Shown: piece after piece, positions 10,498-25,300 of the stretch
Layout: each line of letters opens with the position of its first letter
How positions within the stretch are numbered: position 1 is the first letter of the stretch
NCBI GenBank assembly: GCA_023614405.1
Contig: CM042686.1
Coordinates: forward strand, 353,346,329 to 353,410,328
Direction: 5' to 3'
Length of the DNA: 64,000 bases
Source: Avena insularis
Taxonomy: Eukaryota > Streptophyta > Magnoliopsida > Poales > Poaceae
Program-made: the position numbers and the translations under genes
Notes under the pieces: model-generated
What the model saw: only the letters and a program-made list of their open reading frames with translations
Told to the model about the DNA's origin: nothing
The model's database searches: none

Positions 10498-13400
10498 CGA
10501 ACCACACCTAGTGTCATTGCATGCCTGTTCCTCTCACAGACCACACATGGATCCACCAGTGCCATTGCATGTGTGTTCTTCTCATGAACCACAGCTAGAG
10601 TCATTGCATGTGTGTTCTTTTCATGAACCACACCCAGTGTCATTGGATGTGTGTTACTCTCATAGACCACATATGGATCCACCAGTGTCATTTCTTGTCT
10701 GCTCTTTTCATGAACCACATCTAGAGTCATTGCATGTGTGTTCTTTTCATAGACCAAACATGGATCCACCCGTGTCATTGCATGTGTGTTCTTCTCACAA
10801 ACCACATAAGGATCCACCAGTGTCATTGGATGTGTGTTCTTTTCATGAACCACACCCAGTGTCATTGCATGTGTGTTCCTCTCACAGACCACACATGGAT
10901 CCACCAGTGCCATTGCATGTGTGTTCTTCTCATGAACCACAGCTAGAGTCATTGCATGTGTGTTCTTTTCATGAACCACAACTAGAGTCCTTACATGTGT
11001 GTTCTTCTCACAAACCACATAAGGATACACCGGTGTCATTGCATGCGTGTTCTTCTCATGAACCACATTTAGAGTCATTGCATGTTTGTTCTTCTCACAA
11101 ACCACATAAGCATCCAGCAGTGTCGTTAGATGTGTGTTCTTTTCATGAACCACACCTAGTGTCATTGGATGTGTGTTCTTCTCACAAACTACACATGGAT
11201 CCACCAGTGTCATTGCATGTGTGCTCTTCTCATGAACCACACATGGATCCACCAAGTGTCAATGCATATTTGTTCCTCTCACAACTCACACATGGATCCA
11301 CCAGTGCTATTGCATGTGTGTTCTTTTAATGAACCACCAGTGTCATTGCATGGATGTTCCTCTCATAAAGCACACATGGATCCACTAGTGTCATTGCATG
11401 TGTGTTCTTCTCATGAACCATAGCTAGAGTCATTGCATGTCTGTTATTCTCACAAACCACATAAGGATACACCAGTGTCATTACATGTGTGTTCTTCTCA
11501 TGAACCACACCTAGTGTCATTGCATGTGTGTTCCTTTCACAAACTACACATGGATCCACCAATGTCATTGGATGTGTGTTCCTCTCATGAACCACATATA
11601 GAGTGATTGCATGTGTGTTCTTCTCACAAACCACATAGGGATACACCAGTGTCATTGCATGTGTGTTGTTTTCACAAACCACATATGGATTCACCAGTGT
11701 CATTGCATGTCTGCTCTTTTCAAAAACCACATATCACCAGTGTCATTGCATGTTTTCTTCTCACAAACCACATAAGGATCCACTAGTGTCATTGGATGTG
11801 TTTTCTTTTCATGAACCACACCCAGTGTCATTGCATGTGTGTTCCTATCACAGACCACACATGGATCCACCAGTGCCATTGCATGTGTGTTCTTCTCATG
11901 AACCACAACTAGAGTCATTGCATGTGTGTTCTTTTCATGAACCACAACTAGAGTCCTTACATGTGTGTTCTTCTCACAAACCACAAAAGGATACATCGGT
12001 GTCATTGCATGTGTGTTCTTCTCATGAACCACATTTAGACTCATTGCATGTTTGTTCTTCTCACAAACCACATAAGCATCCAGCAGTGTCGTTAGATGTG
12101 TGTTCTTTTCATGAACCACACCTAGTGTCATTGGATGTGTGTTCTTCTCACAAACTACACATGGATCCACCAGTGTCATTGCATGTGTGCCCTTCTCATG
12201 AACCACACATGGATCCACCAAGTGTCATTGCATGTCAGTTCCTCTCACAACTCACACATGGATCCACCAGTGCCATTGCATGTGTGTTCTTTTAATGAAC
12301 CACACCTAGTGTCATTGCATGGATGTTCCTCTCATAAAGCACACATGGATCCACCAGTGTAATTGCATGTGTGTTCTTCTCATGAACTATAGCTAGAGTC
12401 ATTGCATGTCTGTTATTCTCACAAACCACATAAGGATACACCAGTGTCATTACATGTGTGCTCTTCTCATGAACCACACCTAGTGTCATTGCATGTGTGT
12501 TCCTTTCACAAAGTACACATGGATCCACCAATGTCATTGGATGTGTGTTCCTCTCATGAACCACATATAGAGTGATTGCATGTGTGTTCTTCTGACAAAC
12601 CACATAGGGATACACCAGTGTCATTGCATGTGTGTTCTTTTCACAAACCACATATGGATCCACCAGTGTCATTGCATGTCTGCTCTTTTCACAAACCACA
12701 TATCACTAGTGTCATTGCATGTGTGTTCTTCTCACAAACCACATAAGGATCCACAAGTGTCATTGGGTGTATGTTCCTCTCATAAACCACATAAGGATCC
12801 ACCGGTGTCATTGGATGTGTGTTCTTTTCATGAACCGCACCCAGTGTCACTGCATGTGTGTTCCTCTCACAGACCACACATGGATACACCATTGTCATTG
12901 CATGTGTGTTATTCTCATGAACCACGGCTAGAGTCATTGGATGTGTGTTTTTTCATGAACCACACCCAGTGTCATTGCATGTGTGTTCCTTTCACAGACC
13001 ACACATGGATCCACCACTGCCATTGCATGTGTATTCTTCTCATGAACCACTGCTAGAGTCATTGCATGTGTGTTATTCTCATGAACCACATCTAGAGTCA
13101 TTGCATGTCTGTTCTTCTCTCAAACCACATCAGGATCCAGCAGTGTCATTGGATGTGTGTTCTTTTCATGAACGACACCCAGTGTCATTGGATGTGTGTT
13201 CTTCTCACAAACCACACATGGATCCACCAGTGTCATTGCATGTGTGCTCTTCTCATGAACCACACATGGATCCACCCAGTGACATTGCATGTCTATTCCT
13301 CTCACAAACCACACATGGATCCACCAGTGCCATTTCATGTGTGTTCTTTTAATGAACCACACCCAGTGTCATTGCATGTATGTTCTTCTCACAAACCACA

Positions 13401-16400
13401 CAAGGATCCACTAGTTGCATTGCATATGTGTTCTTTTCATGAACCACACCCATTGTCATTGGATGTGTGTTCTTCTCACAAACCACACATGGATCCACCA
13501 GTGTCATTGCATGTGTGCTCTTCTCATGAACCACACATGGATCCACCAAGTGACATTTCATGTCTGTTCCTCTCACAAACCACACATGGATCCACTAGTG
13601 CCATTGCATGTATGTTCTTTTAATGAACCACACCAAGTGTCATTGCATGTATGTTCCTCTCATAAACCACACATGGATCCACCAGTGTCATTGCATGTGT
13701 GTTCTTCTCATGAACCACAGCTAGAGTCATTGCATGTCTATTATTGTCACAAACCACATAACGATACACCAATGTCATTGCATGTGTGTTCTTCTCATGA
13801 ACCACACCCAGTGTCATTGCATGTGTGTTCCTTTCATGAACCACACCCAGTGTCATTCGATGTGTGTTCCTCTCACAAACGACACATGGATCTACTAGTG
13901 TCATTGCATGTGTGCTCTTTTCATGAACCACATCTAGAGTCATTGCATGTGTGTTCTTCTCACAAACCACATAAGGATACACCAGTGTCATTGCATGTGT
14001 GTTCTTTTCATGAACCACATAAGGATCCACCAGTGCCATTGGATGTGTGTTCTTTTCATGAACCACACCTAGTGTCATTGCATGCCTGTTCCTCTCACAA
14101 ACCACACATGGATCCACCAGTGCCATTGCATGTGTGTTATTCTCATGAACCACAGATAGAGTCATTGCATGTGTGTTCTTCTCATGAACCACGGCTAGAG
14201 TCATTGCATGTCTGTTCTTCTCTCAAACCACATAATGATCCAGCAGTGTCATTGGATGTGTGTTCGTTTCATGAACCACACCCAGTGTCATTGGATGTGT
14301 GTTCTTCTCACAAACCACACATGGATGCACCAGTGTCATTGCATGTGTGCTCTTCTAATGAACCACACATGGATCCACCAACTGACATTGCATGTCTGTT
14401 CCTCACAAACCACACATGGATCCACCAGTGCCATTGCATGTGTGTTCTTTTAATGAACCACACCCAGGTATATTGCATGTATGTTCTTATCACAAGCCAC
14501 ACATGGATCCACCAGTGCCATTGCATGTGTGTTCTTTTCATGAACCACACCCAGTGTCAATGGCTATGTGTTCTTCTCACAAAGCACACATGGATCCACC
14601 AGTGTCATTGCATGTGTGCTCTTCTCATGAACCACACTCAGTGTCATTGGCTGTGTGTTCTTCTCACAAACCACACATGGATCCACCAGTGTCATTGCAT
14701 GTGTGTTCTTCTCATGAACCACACCCAATGTTATTGCATGTATGTTCCTTTCACAAACTATACATGGATCCACCAGTTTCATTGGATGTGTGTTCCTCTC
14801 ATGAACCACATCTAGAGTGATTGCATGTGTGTTCTTCTCACAAACCACATAAGGATACACCAGTGTCATTGCATGTGTGTTCCTTTCACAAACTACACAT
14901 GGATCCACCAGTGTCATTGGATGTGTGTTCCTCTCCTGAACCACATCTAGAGTCAATGCATGTTTGTTCTTCTCATAATCCACATAAGGATACACCAGTG
15001 TCATTGCATGTGTGTTCTTCTCATGAACCACAGCTCGAGTCATTGCATGTGTGTTCCTTTCACAAACTACACATGGATCCACCAGTGTCATTGGATGTGT
15101 GTTTCTCTCATGAACCACATCTAGAGTGAATGCATGTTTGTTCTTCTCACAAACCACATAAGGATACACCAGTGTCATTGCATGTGTGTTCTTTTCACAA
15201 ACCACATATGGATCCACTAGTGTCATTGCATGTCTGCTCTTTTCACAAACCACATATCACCAGTGTCATTGCATGTTTGTTCTTCTCACAAACCACATAA
15301 GGATCCACAAGTGTCATTGGATGTCTGTTCCTCTCATAAACCACATAAGGATCCACCGGTGTCATTAGATATGTGTTCTTTTCATGAACCACACCTAGTG
15401 TCATTGCATGTGTGTTCTTGTCATGAACCACGGCTAGTGTCATTGGATGTGTGTTCTTTTCATGAACCACACCAGTGTCATTGCATGTGTGTTCCTCTCA
15501 CAGACTACACATAGATCCACCAGTGCCATTGCATGTGTGTTCTTCTCATGAACCACAACTAGAGTCCATGAATGTGTGTTCATCTCACAAACCACATAAG
15601 GTTACACTAGTGTCATTGCATGTCTGTTCTTCTCACAAACCACATAAGGATCCAGCAGTGCCATTGGATGTGTGTTCTTTATGAACCACACCCAATGTCA
15701 TTGGATGTGTGTTCTTCTCACAAACCACATTGCATGTGTGCTCTTCTCATGAACCACACATGGATCCACCAGGTGTCATTGCATGTCTGTTCCTCTCACA
15801 AACCACACATGGATCCACGAGTGTCATTGCTTGTCTGCTCTTTTAATGAACCACACCCAGTGTCATTGCATGTCTACTCCTCTCTTAAACCACACATGGA
15901 TCCACCAGTGTCATTGCATGTGCGTTCTTCTCATGAACCACAGCTAGAGTCACTGCATGTCTGTTATTCTCACAAACCACATAAGGATACACCTGTGTCA
16001 TTGCATGTGCGTTCTTCTCATGAAACCACACCCAGTGTCATTGCATGTGTGTTCTTTTCATGAACCACACCCAGTGTCTTTGCATGTGTGTTCCTTTCAT
16101 GAACCACACCTAGTGTCATTGGATGTGTGTTCCTCTCACAGACCACACATGGATCCACCAGTGTCATTGCATGTGTGCTCTTATTATGAACCACATCTGG
16201 AGTCATTGCATGTCTGTTCTTTCCACATACCACATATGGATCCACCAGTGTCATTGCATGTGTGCTCTTCTCATGAACCACACATGGATCCACCAGTGTC
16301 ATTGTATGTGTGTTCTTTTCATGAACCACACATGGATCCACAAGTGCTATTGCATGTCTGTTCTTTTAATTAACCACACCCAGTGTCATTGCATGTCTGT

Positions 16401-17607
16401 TCCTCTCATAAACCACACATGGATCCACCAGTGTCATTGCATGTGTGTTCTTCTGATGAACCACAACTAGAGTCACTACATGTCTGTTATTCTCATGAAC
16501 CACATAAGGATACACCAGTGTCATTGCATGTGTGTTCTTTTCATGAACCAAATAAGGATCCACCAGTGCTATTGGATGTGTGTTCTTTTCATGAACCACA
16601 CCTAGTGTCATTGCATGCCTGTTCCTCTCACAAACCACACATGGATCCACCAGTGCCATTGCATGTGTGTTATTCTCATGAACCACATCTAGAGTCATTG
16701 CATGTGTGTTCTTCTCATGAACCACATCTAGATTCATTGCATGTCTGTTCTTCTCTCAAACCACATAAGGATCCAGCAGTGTCATTGGATGTGTGTTCTT
16801 TTGATGAACCACACCCAGTGTCATTGGATGTGTGTTCTTCTCACAAACCACACATGGATCCACCAGTGTCATTGCATGTGTGCTCTTCTCATGAACCACA
16901 CATGGATCCACCAAGTGACATTGCATGTCTGTTCCTCTCACAAACCACACATGGATCCACCAATGCCATTGCATGTGTGTTCTTTTAATGAACCATAACC
17001 AGTGTCATTGCATGTATGTTCTTCTCACAAACCACACATGGATCCAGTAGTGTCATTGGATGTGTGTTCTTTTCATGAACCACGCCCAGTGTCATTGGAT
17101 GTGTGTTCTTCTCACAAACCACACATGGATCCACCAGTGTCATTGCATGTGTGCTCTTCTCATGAACCACACATGGATCCACCAAGTGTCATTGCATGTC
17201 TTTTCCTCTCACAAACCACACATGGATCCACCAGTGTCATTGCATTTATGTTCTTTTAATGAACCACACCTAGTGTCATTGCATGTTTGTTCCTCTCATA
17301 AACCACACATGGATCCACCAGTGTCATTGCATGTGTGTTCTTCTCATGAACCACAGCTAGAATCATTGCATGTCTGTTATTCTCACAAACCACATAAGGA
17401 TACACTAGTATCATTGCATGTGTGTTCTTCTCATGAACCACACCTAGTGTCATTGCATGTGTGTTCCCTTCACAAACTACACATGGATCCACCAGTGTCA
17501 TTGGATGTGTGTTCCTCTCCTGAACCACATCTAGAGTCAATGCATGTTTGTTCTTCTCACAATAAACATAAGGATACACCAGTGTCATTGCATGTGTGTT
17601 CTTTTCA
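10498..17607. repeat. 7.11-kb higher-order duplication, copy B
   Basis: This is the direct tandem copy of 3415-10497. Differences are few: ccacagccagtg becomes ccaccagtg near 11333, tacacggtg becomes tacaccagtg near 12440, ttcttttcacttt-type units are unchanged, and a 2-bp loss lies near 15680. The exchange point lies in homologous monomers around 10470-10528. Similarity ends near 17607, where the sequence passes to catatggatccactag units. Confidence 0.9.
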
Positions 17608-19389
17608 CAAACCACATATGGATCCACTAGTGTCATTGCATGTCTGCTCTTTTGACCAAACCACATATCACCAGTGTCATTGCATGTGTGTTCTTCTCAC
17701 AAACTACATAATGATCCACAAGTGTCATTGGATGTCTGTTCCTCTCATAAACCACATAAGGATCCACCGGTGTCATTGGATATGTGCTCTTTTCATGAAC
17801 CACACCTAGTGTCATTGCATGTGTGTTCTTGTCATGAACCACGGCTAGTGTCGTTGGATGTGTGTTCTTTTCGTGACCACACCTAGTGTCATTGCATGCC
17901 TGTTCCTCTCACAAACCACACATGGATCCACCAGTGCCATTGCATGTGTGTTATTCTCATGAACCACAGCTAGAGTCATTGGATGTGTGTTCTTCTCATG
18001 AACCACATCTAGATTCATTGCATGTCTGTTCTTCTCTCAAACCACATAAGGATCTAGCAGGGTTATTGGATGTGTGTTCTTTTCATGAACCACACCCAGT
18101 GTCATTGGATGTGTGTTCTTCTCACAAAACACACATTGATCCACCAGTGTCATTGCATGTGTGCTCTTCTAATGAACCACACATGAATCCACCAAGTGAC
18201 ATTGCATGTCTGCTCTTTTCACAAACCACAAATGGATCCACCAGTGCCATTGCATGTGTGTTCTTTTAATGAACCACACCCAGTGTCATTGCATGTATGT
18301 TATTCTCACAAGCCACACATGGATCCACCAGTGCCATTGCATGTGTGTTCTTTTCATGAACCACACCCAGTGTCACTGGCTATGTGTTCTTCTCACAAAC
18401 CACACATGGATCCATCAGTGTCATTGCATGTGTGTTCTTCTCATAAACCACACCTAGTGTCATTGCATGTGCGTTCCTTTCACAAACTACACATGGATCC
18501 ACCAGTGTCATTGGATGTGTGTTTCTCTCATGGACCACATCTAGAGTGATTGCATGTGTGTTCTTCTCACAAACCACATAAGGATACACCACTGTCATTG
18601 CATGTGTGTTCGTTTCACAAACCACATATGCATCCACTAGTGTCATTGCATGTCTGCTCTTTTCACAAACCACATATCACCAGTGTCATTGCATGTGTGT
18701 TCTTCTCACAAACCACATAAGGATCCACAAGTGTCATTGGAATTATGTTCCTCTCACAAACCACATAAGGATCCACCAGTGTCATTCGTTGTGTGTTCTT
18801 TTCAAGAACCACACCCAGTGTCATTGCATGTGTGTTCCCCTCACAGACCACACATGGATCCACCAGTGTCATTGCATGTGTGTTATTCTCAGTAACCACG
18901 GCTAGAGTCATTGGATGTGTGTTCTTTTCATGAACCACACCCAGTGTCATTGCATGTGTGTTTCTCTCACAGACCACACAATGATCCACCATTGCCATTG
19001 CATGTGTCTTCTTCTCATGAACCACAGCTAGAGTCATTGCATGTGTGTTCTTTTCATGAACCACAGCTAGAGTACTTGCATGTGTGTTCTTCTCACAAAC
19101 CAGATAAGGATACACCGGTGTCATGGCATGTGTGTTCTTCTCATGAACCACATCTTGAGTCATTGCATGTCTGTTCTTCTCACAAACCACATAAGGATCC
19201 AGTAGTGTCATTGGATGTCTGTTCTTTTCATGAACCACGCCCAGTGTCATTGGATGTGTGTTCTTCACACAAACCACACATGGATCCACCAGTGTCATTG
19301 CATGTGTGCTCTTCTCATGAACCACACATGGATCCACCAAGTGTCATTGCATATCTGTTCCTCTCACAAACCACACATGGATCCACCAG
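17608..19389. repeat. Array block between the 7.1-kb and 9.6-kb duplications
   Basis: These are ordinary 39/48-bp monomers with two catatcacc variants (near 17665 and 18673). Parts resemble 23,800-24,540 and 33,360-33,990 as more diverged relatives. It contains a damaged unit with ttttcgtgaccac (~17870-17880), which lacks bases found in its relatives. No large near-identical partner was found. Confidence 0.6.
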
Positions 19390-22300
19390 TGTCATTGCAT
19401 TTATGTTCTTTTAATGAACCACACCCAGTGTCATTGCATGTTTGTTCCTCTCATAAACCACACATGGATCCACCAGTGTCATTGCATGTGTGTTCCTCTC
19501 ATGAACCACAGCTAGAGTCATTGCATGTCTGTTATTCTCACAAACCACATAAGGATACACCAGTGTCATTGCATGTGTGTTCTTCTCATGAACCACACCT
19601 AGTGTCATTGCATGTGTGTTCCTTTCACAAACTACACATGGATCCACCAGTGTCATTGGATGTGTGTTCCTCTCATGAACCACATCTAGAGTCAATGCAT
19701 GTTTGTTCTTCTCACAAACCACATAAGGATACACCAGTGTCATTGCATGTGTGTTCTTTTCACAAACCACATATGGATCCACTAGTGTCATTGCATGTCT
19801 GCTCTTTTCACAAACCACATATCACCAGTGTCATTGCATGTGTGTTCTTCTCACAAACCACATAATGATCCACAAGTGTCATTGGATGTCTGTTCCTCTC
19901 ATAAACCACATAAGGATCCACCGGTGTCATTGGATATGTGTTCTTTTCATGAACCACTCCCAGTGTCATTGCATGTGTGTTCTTGTCATGAACCACGGCT
20001 AGTGTCATTGGATGTGTGTTCTTTTCATGAACCACACCAGTGTCATTGCATGTGTGTTCCTCTCACAGACTACACATGGATCCACTCGTGTCATTGCATG
20101 TGTGTTCTTCTCATGAACCACAGCTAGAGTCCTTGCATGTGTGTTCTTCTCACAAACCACATAAGGATACACTATTGTCATTGCATGTGTGATCTTCTCA
20201 TGAACCACATCTAGAGTCATTGCATGTCTGTTCTTCTCACAAACCACATCAGGATCCAGCAGTGCCATTGGATGTGTGTTCTTTTTATGAACCACACCCA
20301 ATGTCATTGGATGTGTGTTCTTCTCACAAATCACATTGGATGTGTGTTCTTCTCACGAACCACATATGGATCCACCAAGTGACATTGCATGTCTGTTCCT
20401 CTCACAAACCACACATGAAACCACCAGTGCCATTGCATGTATGTTCTTTTAATGAACCACACCATGTGTCATTGCATGTGTGTTCCTCTCATAAACCACA
20501 CATGGATCCACCAGTGTCATTGCATGTGTGTTCTTCTTATGAACCACACCTAGAGTCATTGCATGTCTATTATTCTCACAAACCACATAAGGATACACCA
20601 GTGTCATTGCATGTGTGTTCTTCCCATGAACCACACCCAGTGTCATTGCATGTGTGTTCCTTTCATGAACCACACCTAGTGGCATTGGATGTGTGTTCCT
20701 CTCACAGACCACACATGGATCCACAAGTGTCATTGCATGTGTGCTCTTATTATGAACCATATCTGGAGTCGTTGCATATCTGTTCTTTCCACATACCACA
20801 TATGGATCCACCAGTGTCATTGCATGTGTGCTCTTCTGATGAACCACACATGGATCCACCAGTGTCATTGGATGTGTGTTCTTTTCATGAACCACACATG
20901 GATCCACCAGTGCCATTGCATGTCTGTTCTTTTAATTAACCACACCCAGTGTCATTGCTTGTCTGTTCCTCTCATAAACCACACATGGATCCACCAGTGT
21001 CATTGCATGTGTGTTCTTCTGATGAACCACACTAGAGTTATTGCATGTCTGTTATTCTCATGAACCACATAAGGATACACCAGTGTCATTGCATGTGTGT
21101 TCTTTTCATGAACCACATAAGGATCCACCAGTGCCATTGGATGTGTGTTCTTTTCATGAACCACACCTAGTGTCATTGCATGCTTGTTCCTCTCACAAAC
21201 CACACATGGATCCACCAGTGCCATTGCATGTGTGTTATTCTCATGAACCACAGCTAGAGTCATTGCATGTGTGTTCTTCTCATGATCCACATCTAGATTC
21301 ATTGCATGTCTGTTCTTCTCTCAAACCACATAAGGATCCACCAGTGCCATTGCATGTGTCTTCCTTTCATGAACCAAACCCATTGTCATTGGATGTGTGT
21401 TCTTCTCACGAACCACACATGGATCCACCAAGTGACATTGCATGTCTGTTCCTCTCACAAACCACACATGAATCCACCAGTGCCATTGCATGTATGTTCT
21501 TTTAATGAACCACACCAAGTGTCATTGCATGTCTGTTCCTCTCATAAACCACACATGGATCCACCAGTGTCATTGCATGTGTGTTCTTCTTATGAACCAC
21601 ACCTAGAGTCATTGCATGTCTGTTATTCTCACAAACCACATAAGGATACACCAGTGTCATTGCATGTGTGTTCTTCTCATGAACCACACCTAGTGTCATT
21701 ACATGTGTGTTCCTTTCATGAACCACACCCAGTGTCATTCGATGTGTGTTCCTCTCACAGACCACACATGGATCCACTAGTGTCATTCCATGTGTGCTCT
21801 TTTCATGAACCACATCCAGAGTCATTGCATGTGTGATCTTCTCACAAACCACATAAGGATACACCAGTGTCATTGCATGTGTGTTCTTTTCATGAACCAC
21901 ATAAGGATCCACCAGTGCCATTGGATGTGTGTTCTTTTCACGAACCACACCTAGTGTCATTGCATGCCTGTTCCTCTCACAAACCACACATGGATCTACC
22001 AGTGCCATTGCATGTGTGTTATTCTCATGAACCACAGCTAGAGTCATTGCATGTGTGTTCTTCTCATGAACCACATCTAGATTCATTGCATGTCTGTTCT
22101 TCTCTCAAACCACACATGGATCCACCAGTGCCATTGCATGTTTGATCTTTTCATGAACCACAGCTAGAGTCATTGCATGTCTGTTATTCTCACAAACCAC
22201 ATAAGGATACACCAGTGTCATTGCATGTGTGTTCTTCTCATGAACCACACCCAGTGTCATTGCATGTGTGTTCCTTTCACAAACTACACATGGATCCACC

Positions 22301-25300
22301 AGTGTCATTGGATGTGTGTTCCTCTCATGAACCACATCTAGAGTCAATGCATGTTTGTTCTTCTCACAAACCACATAAGGATCCACCAGTGCCATTGCAT
22401 GTGTCTTCCTTTCATGAACCAAACCCAGTGTCATTGGATGTGTGTTCTTCTCACGAACCACACATGGATCCACCAAGTGACATTGCATGTCTGTTCCTCT
22501 CACAAACCACACATGAATCCACCAGTGCCATTGCATGTATGTTCTTTTAATGAACCACACCAAGTGTCATTGCATGTCTGTTCCTCTCATAAACCACACA
22601 TGGATCCACCAGTGTCATTGCATGTGTGTTCTTCTTATGAACCACACCTAGAGTCATTGCATGTCTGTTATTCTCACAAACCACATAAGGATACACCAGT
22701 GTCATTGCATGTGTGTTCTTCTCATTAACCACACCTAGTGTCATTACATGTGTGTTCCTTTCATGAACCACACCCAGTGTCATTCGATGTGTGTTCCTCT
22801 CACAGACCACACATGGATCCACTAGTGTCATTCCATGTGTGCTCTTTTCATGAACCACATCCAGAGTCATTGCATGTGTGATCTTCTCACAAACCACATA
22901 AGGATACACGAGTGTCATTGCATGTGTGTTCTTTTCATGAACCACATAAGGATCCACCAGTGCCATTGGATGTGTGTTCTTTTCACGAAACACACCTAGT
23001 GTCATTGCATGCCTGTTCCTCTCACAAACCACACATGGATCTACCAGTGCCATTGCATGTGTGTTATTCTCATGAACCACAGCTAGAGTCATTGAATGTG
23101 TGTTCTTCTCATGAACCACATTTAGATTCATTGCATGTTTGTTCTTCTCTCAAACCACATAAGGATCCAGAAGTGTTATTGCATGTGTGTTCTTTTCATG
23201 AACCACACCCAGTGTCATTGGCTGTGTGTTCTTCTCACAAACCACACATGGATCCACCAGTGTCATTCCATATGTGCTCTTCTAATGAACCACACATGGA
23301 TCCACCAAGTGAAATTGCATGTATGTTCCTGTCACAAACAACACATGGATCCACCAGTGCCATTGCATGTGTGTTCTTTTAATGAACCACACCCAGTGTC
23401 ATTGCATGTATGTTAATCTCACAAGCCACTCATGGATCCACCAGTGCCATTACATGTGTGTTCTTTTCATGAACCACACCCAGTGTCATTGGCTATGTGT
23501 TCTTCTCACAAACCACACGTGGATCCACCAGTGTCATTGCATGTGTGCTCTTCTCATGAACCACACCCAGTGTCATTGGCTGGGTGTTCTTCTCACAACC
23601 CACACATGGATCCACCAGTGTCATTGCATGTGTGTTCTTCTCATGTACCACACCCAGTGTCATTGCATGTGTGTTCCTTTCACAAACTACACATGGATCC
23701 ACCAGTGTCACTGGATGTGTGTTCCTCTCATGAACCACATCTAGAGTAATTGCATGTGTGTTCTTCTCACAAACCACATAAGGATACACTAGTGTCATTG
23801 CATGTGTGTTCTTTTCGCAAACCACATATGGATCAACTAGTGTCATTGCATGTCTGCTCTTTTCACAAACCACATATCACTAGTGTAATTGCATGTGTGT
23901 TCTTCTCAAAAACCACATAAGGATCCACTAGTGTCATTGGAATTATGTTCCTCTCACAAACCACATAAGGATCCACCAGTGTCATTGGATGTGTGTTCTT
24001 TTCAAGAACCACACCCAGTGTCATTGCATGTGTGTTCCTCTCACAGACCACACATGGATCCACTAGTGTCATTGCATGTGTGTTATTCTCATTAACCATG
24101 GCTAGAGTCCTTGGATGTGTGTTCTTTTCATGAACCACACCCAGTGTCATTGCATGTCTGTTCCTCTCACAGACTACACATGGATACACCAGTGCCATTG
24201 CATGTGTGTTCTTCTCATGAACCACAGCTAGAGTCATTGCATGTGTGCTCTTTTCATGAACCAAAGCTAGATTTCTTGCATGTGTGTTCTTATCACAAAC
24301 CAGATAAGGATACACCGGTGTCATGGCATGTGTGTTCTTCTTATGAACCACATCTAGAGTCATTGCATGTCTGCTCTTCTCACAAACCACATAAGGATCT
24401 AGTAGTGTCATTGGATGTGTGTTCTTTTCATGAATCACGCCCAGTGTCATTGGATGTGTGTTCTTCTCACAAACCACACATGGATCCACCAGTGTCATTG
24501 CATGTGTGCTCTTCTCATGAACCACACATGGATCCACCAAGTGTCATTGCATGTCTGTTCCTCTCACAAACCACACATGGATCCACCAGTGTCATTGCAT
24601 GTATGTTCTTTTAATGAACCACACCTAGTGTCATTGCATGTCTCTTCCTCTCATAAACCACACATGGATCCACCAGTGTCATTGCATGTGTGTTCTTCTC
24701 ATGAACCACTGCTAGAGTCATTGCATGTCTGTTATTCTCACAAACCACATAAGGATACACCAGTGTCATTGCAGTTGTGTTCTTCTCATGAACCACACCC
24801 AGTGTCATTGCATGTGTGTTCCTTTCACAAACTACACATGGATCCACCAGTGTCATTGGATGTGTGTTCCTCTCATGAACCACATCTAGAGTCAATGCAT
24901 GTTTGTTCTTCTCACAAACCACATAAGGATACACCAGTGTCATTGCATGTGTGTTCTTTTCACAAACCACATATGGATCCACTAGTGTCATTGCATGTCT
25001 GCTCTTTTGACAAACCACATATCACCAGTGTCATTGCATGTGTGTTCTTGTCACAAACCACATAAGGATCCACAAGTGTCATTGGATGTCTGTTCCTCTC
25101 ATAAACCACATAAGGATCCACCGGTGTCATTGGATATGTGTTCTTTTCATGAACCACACCCAGTGTCATTGCATGTGTGTTCTTGTCACGAACCACGACT
25201 AGTGTCATTGGATGTGTGTTCTTTTCATGAACCACACAAGTGCCATTGCATGTGTGTTCCTCTCACAGACTACTCATGGATCCACCAGTGCCATTGCATG

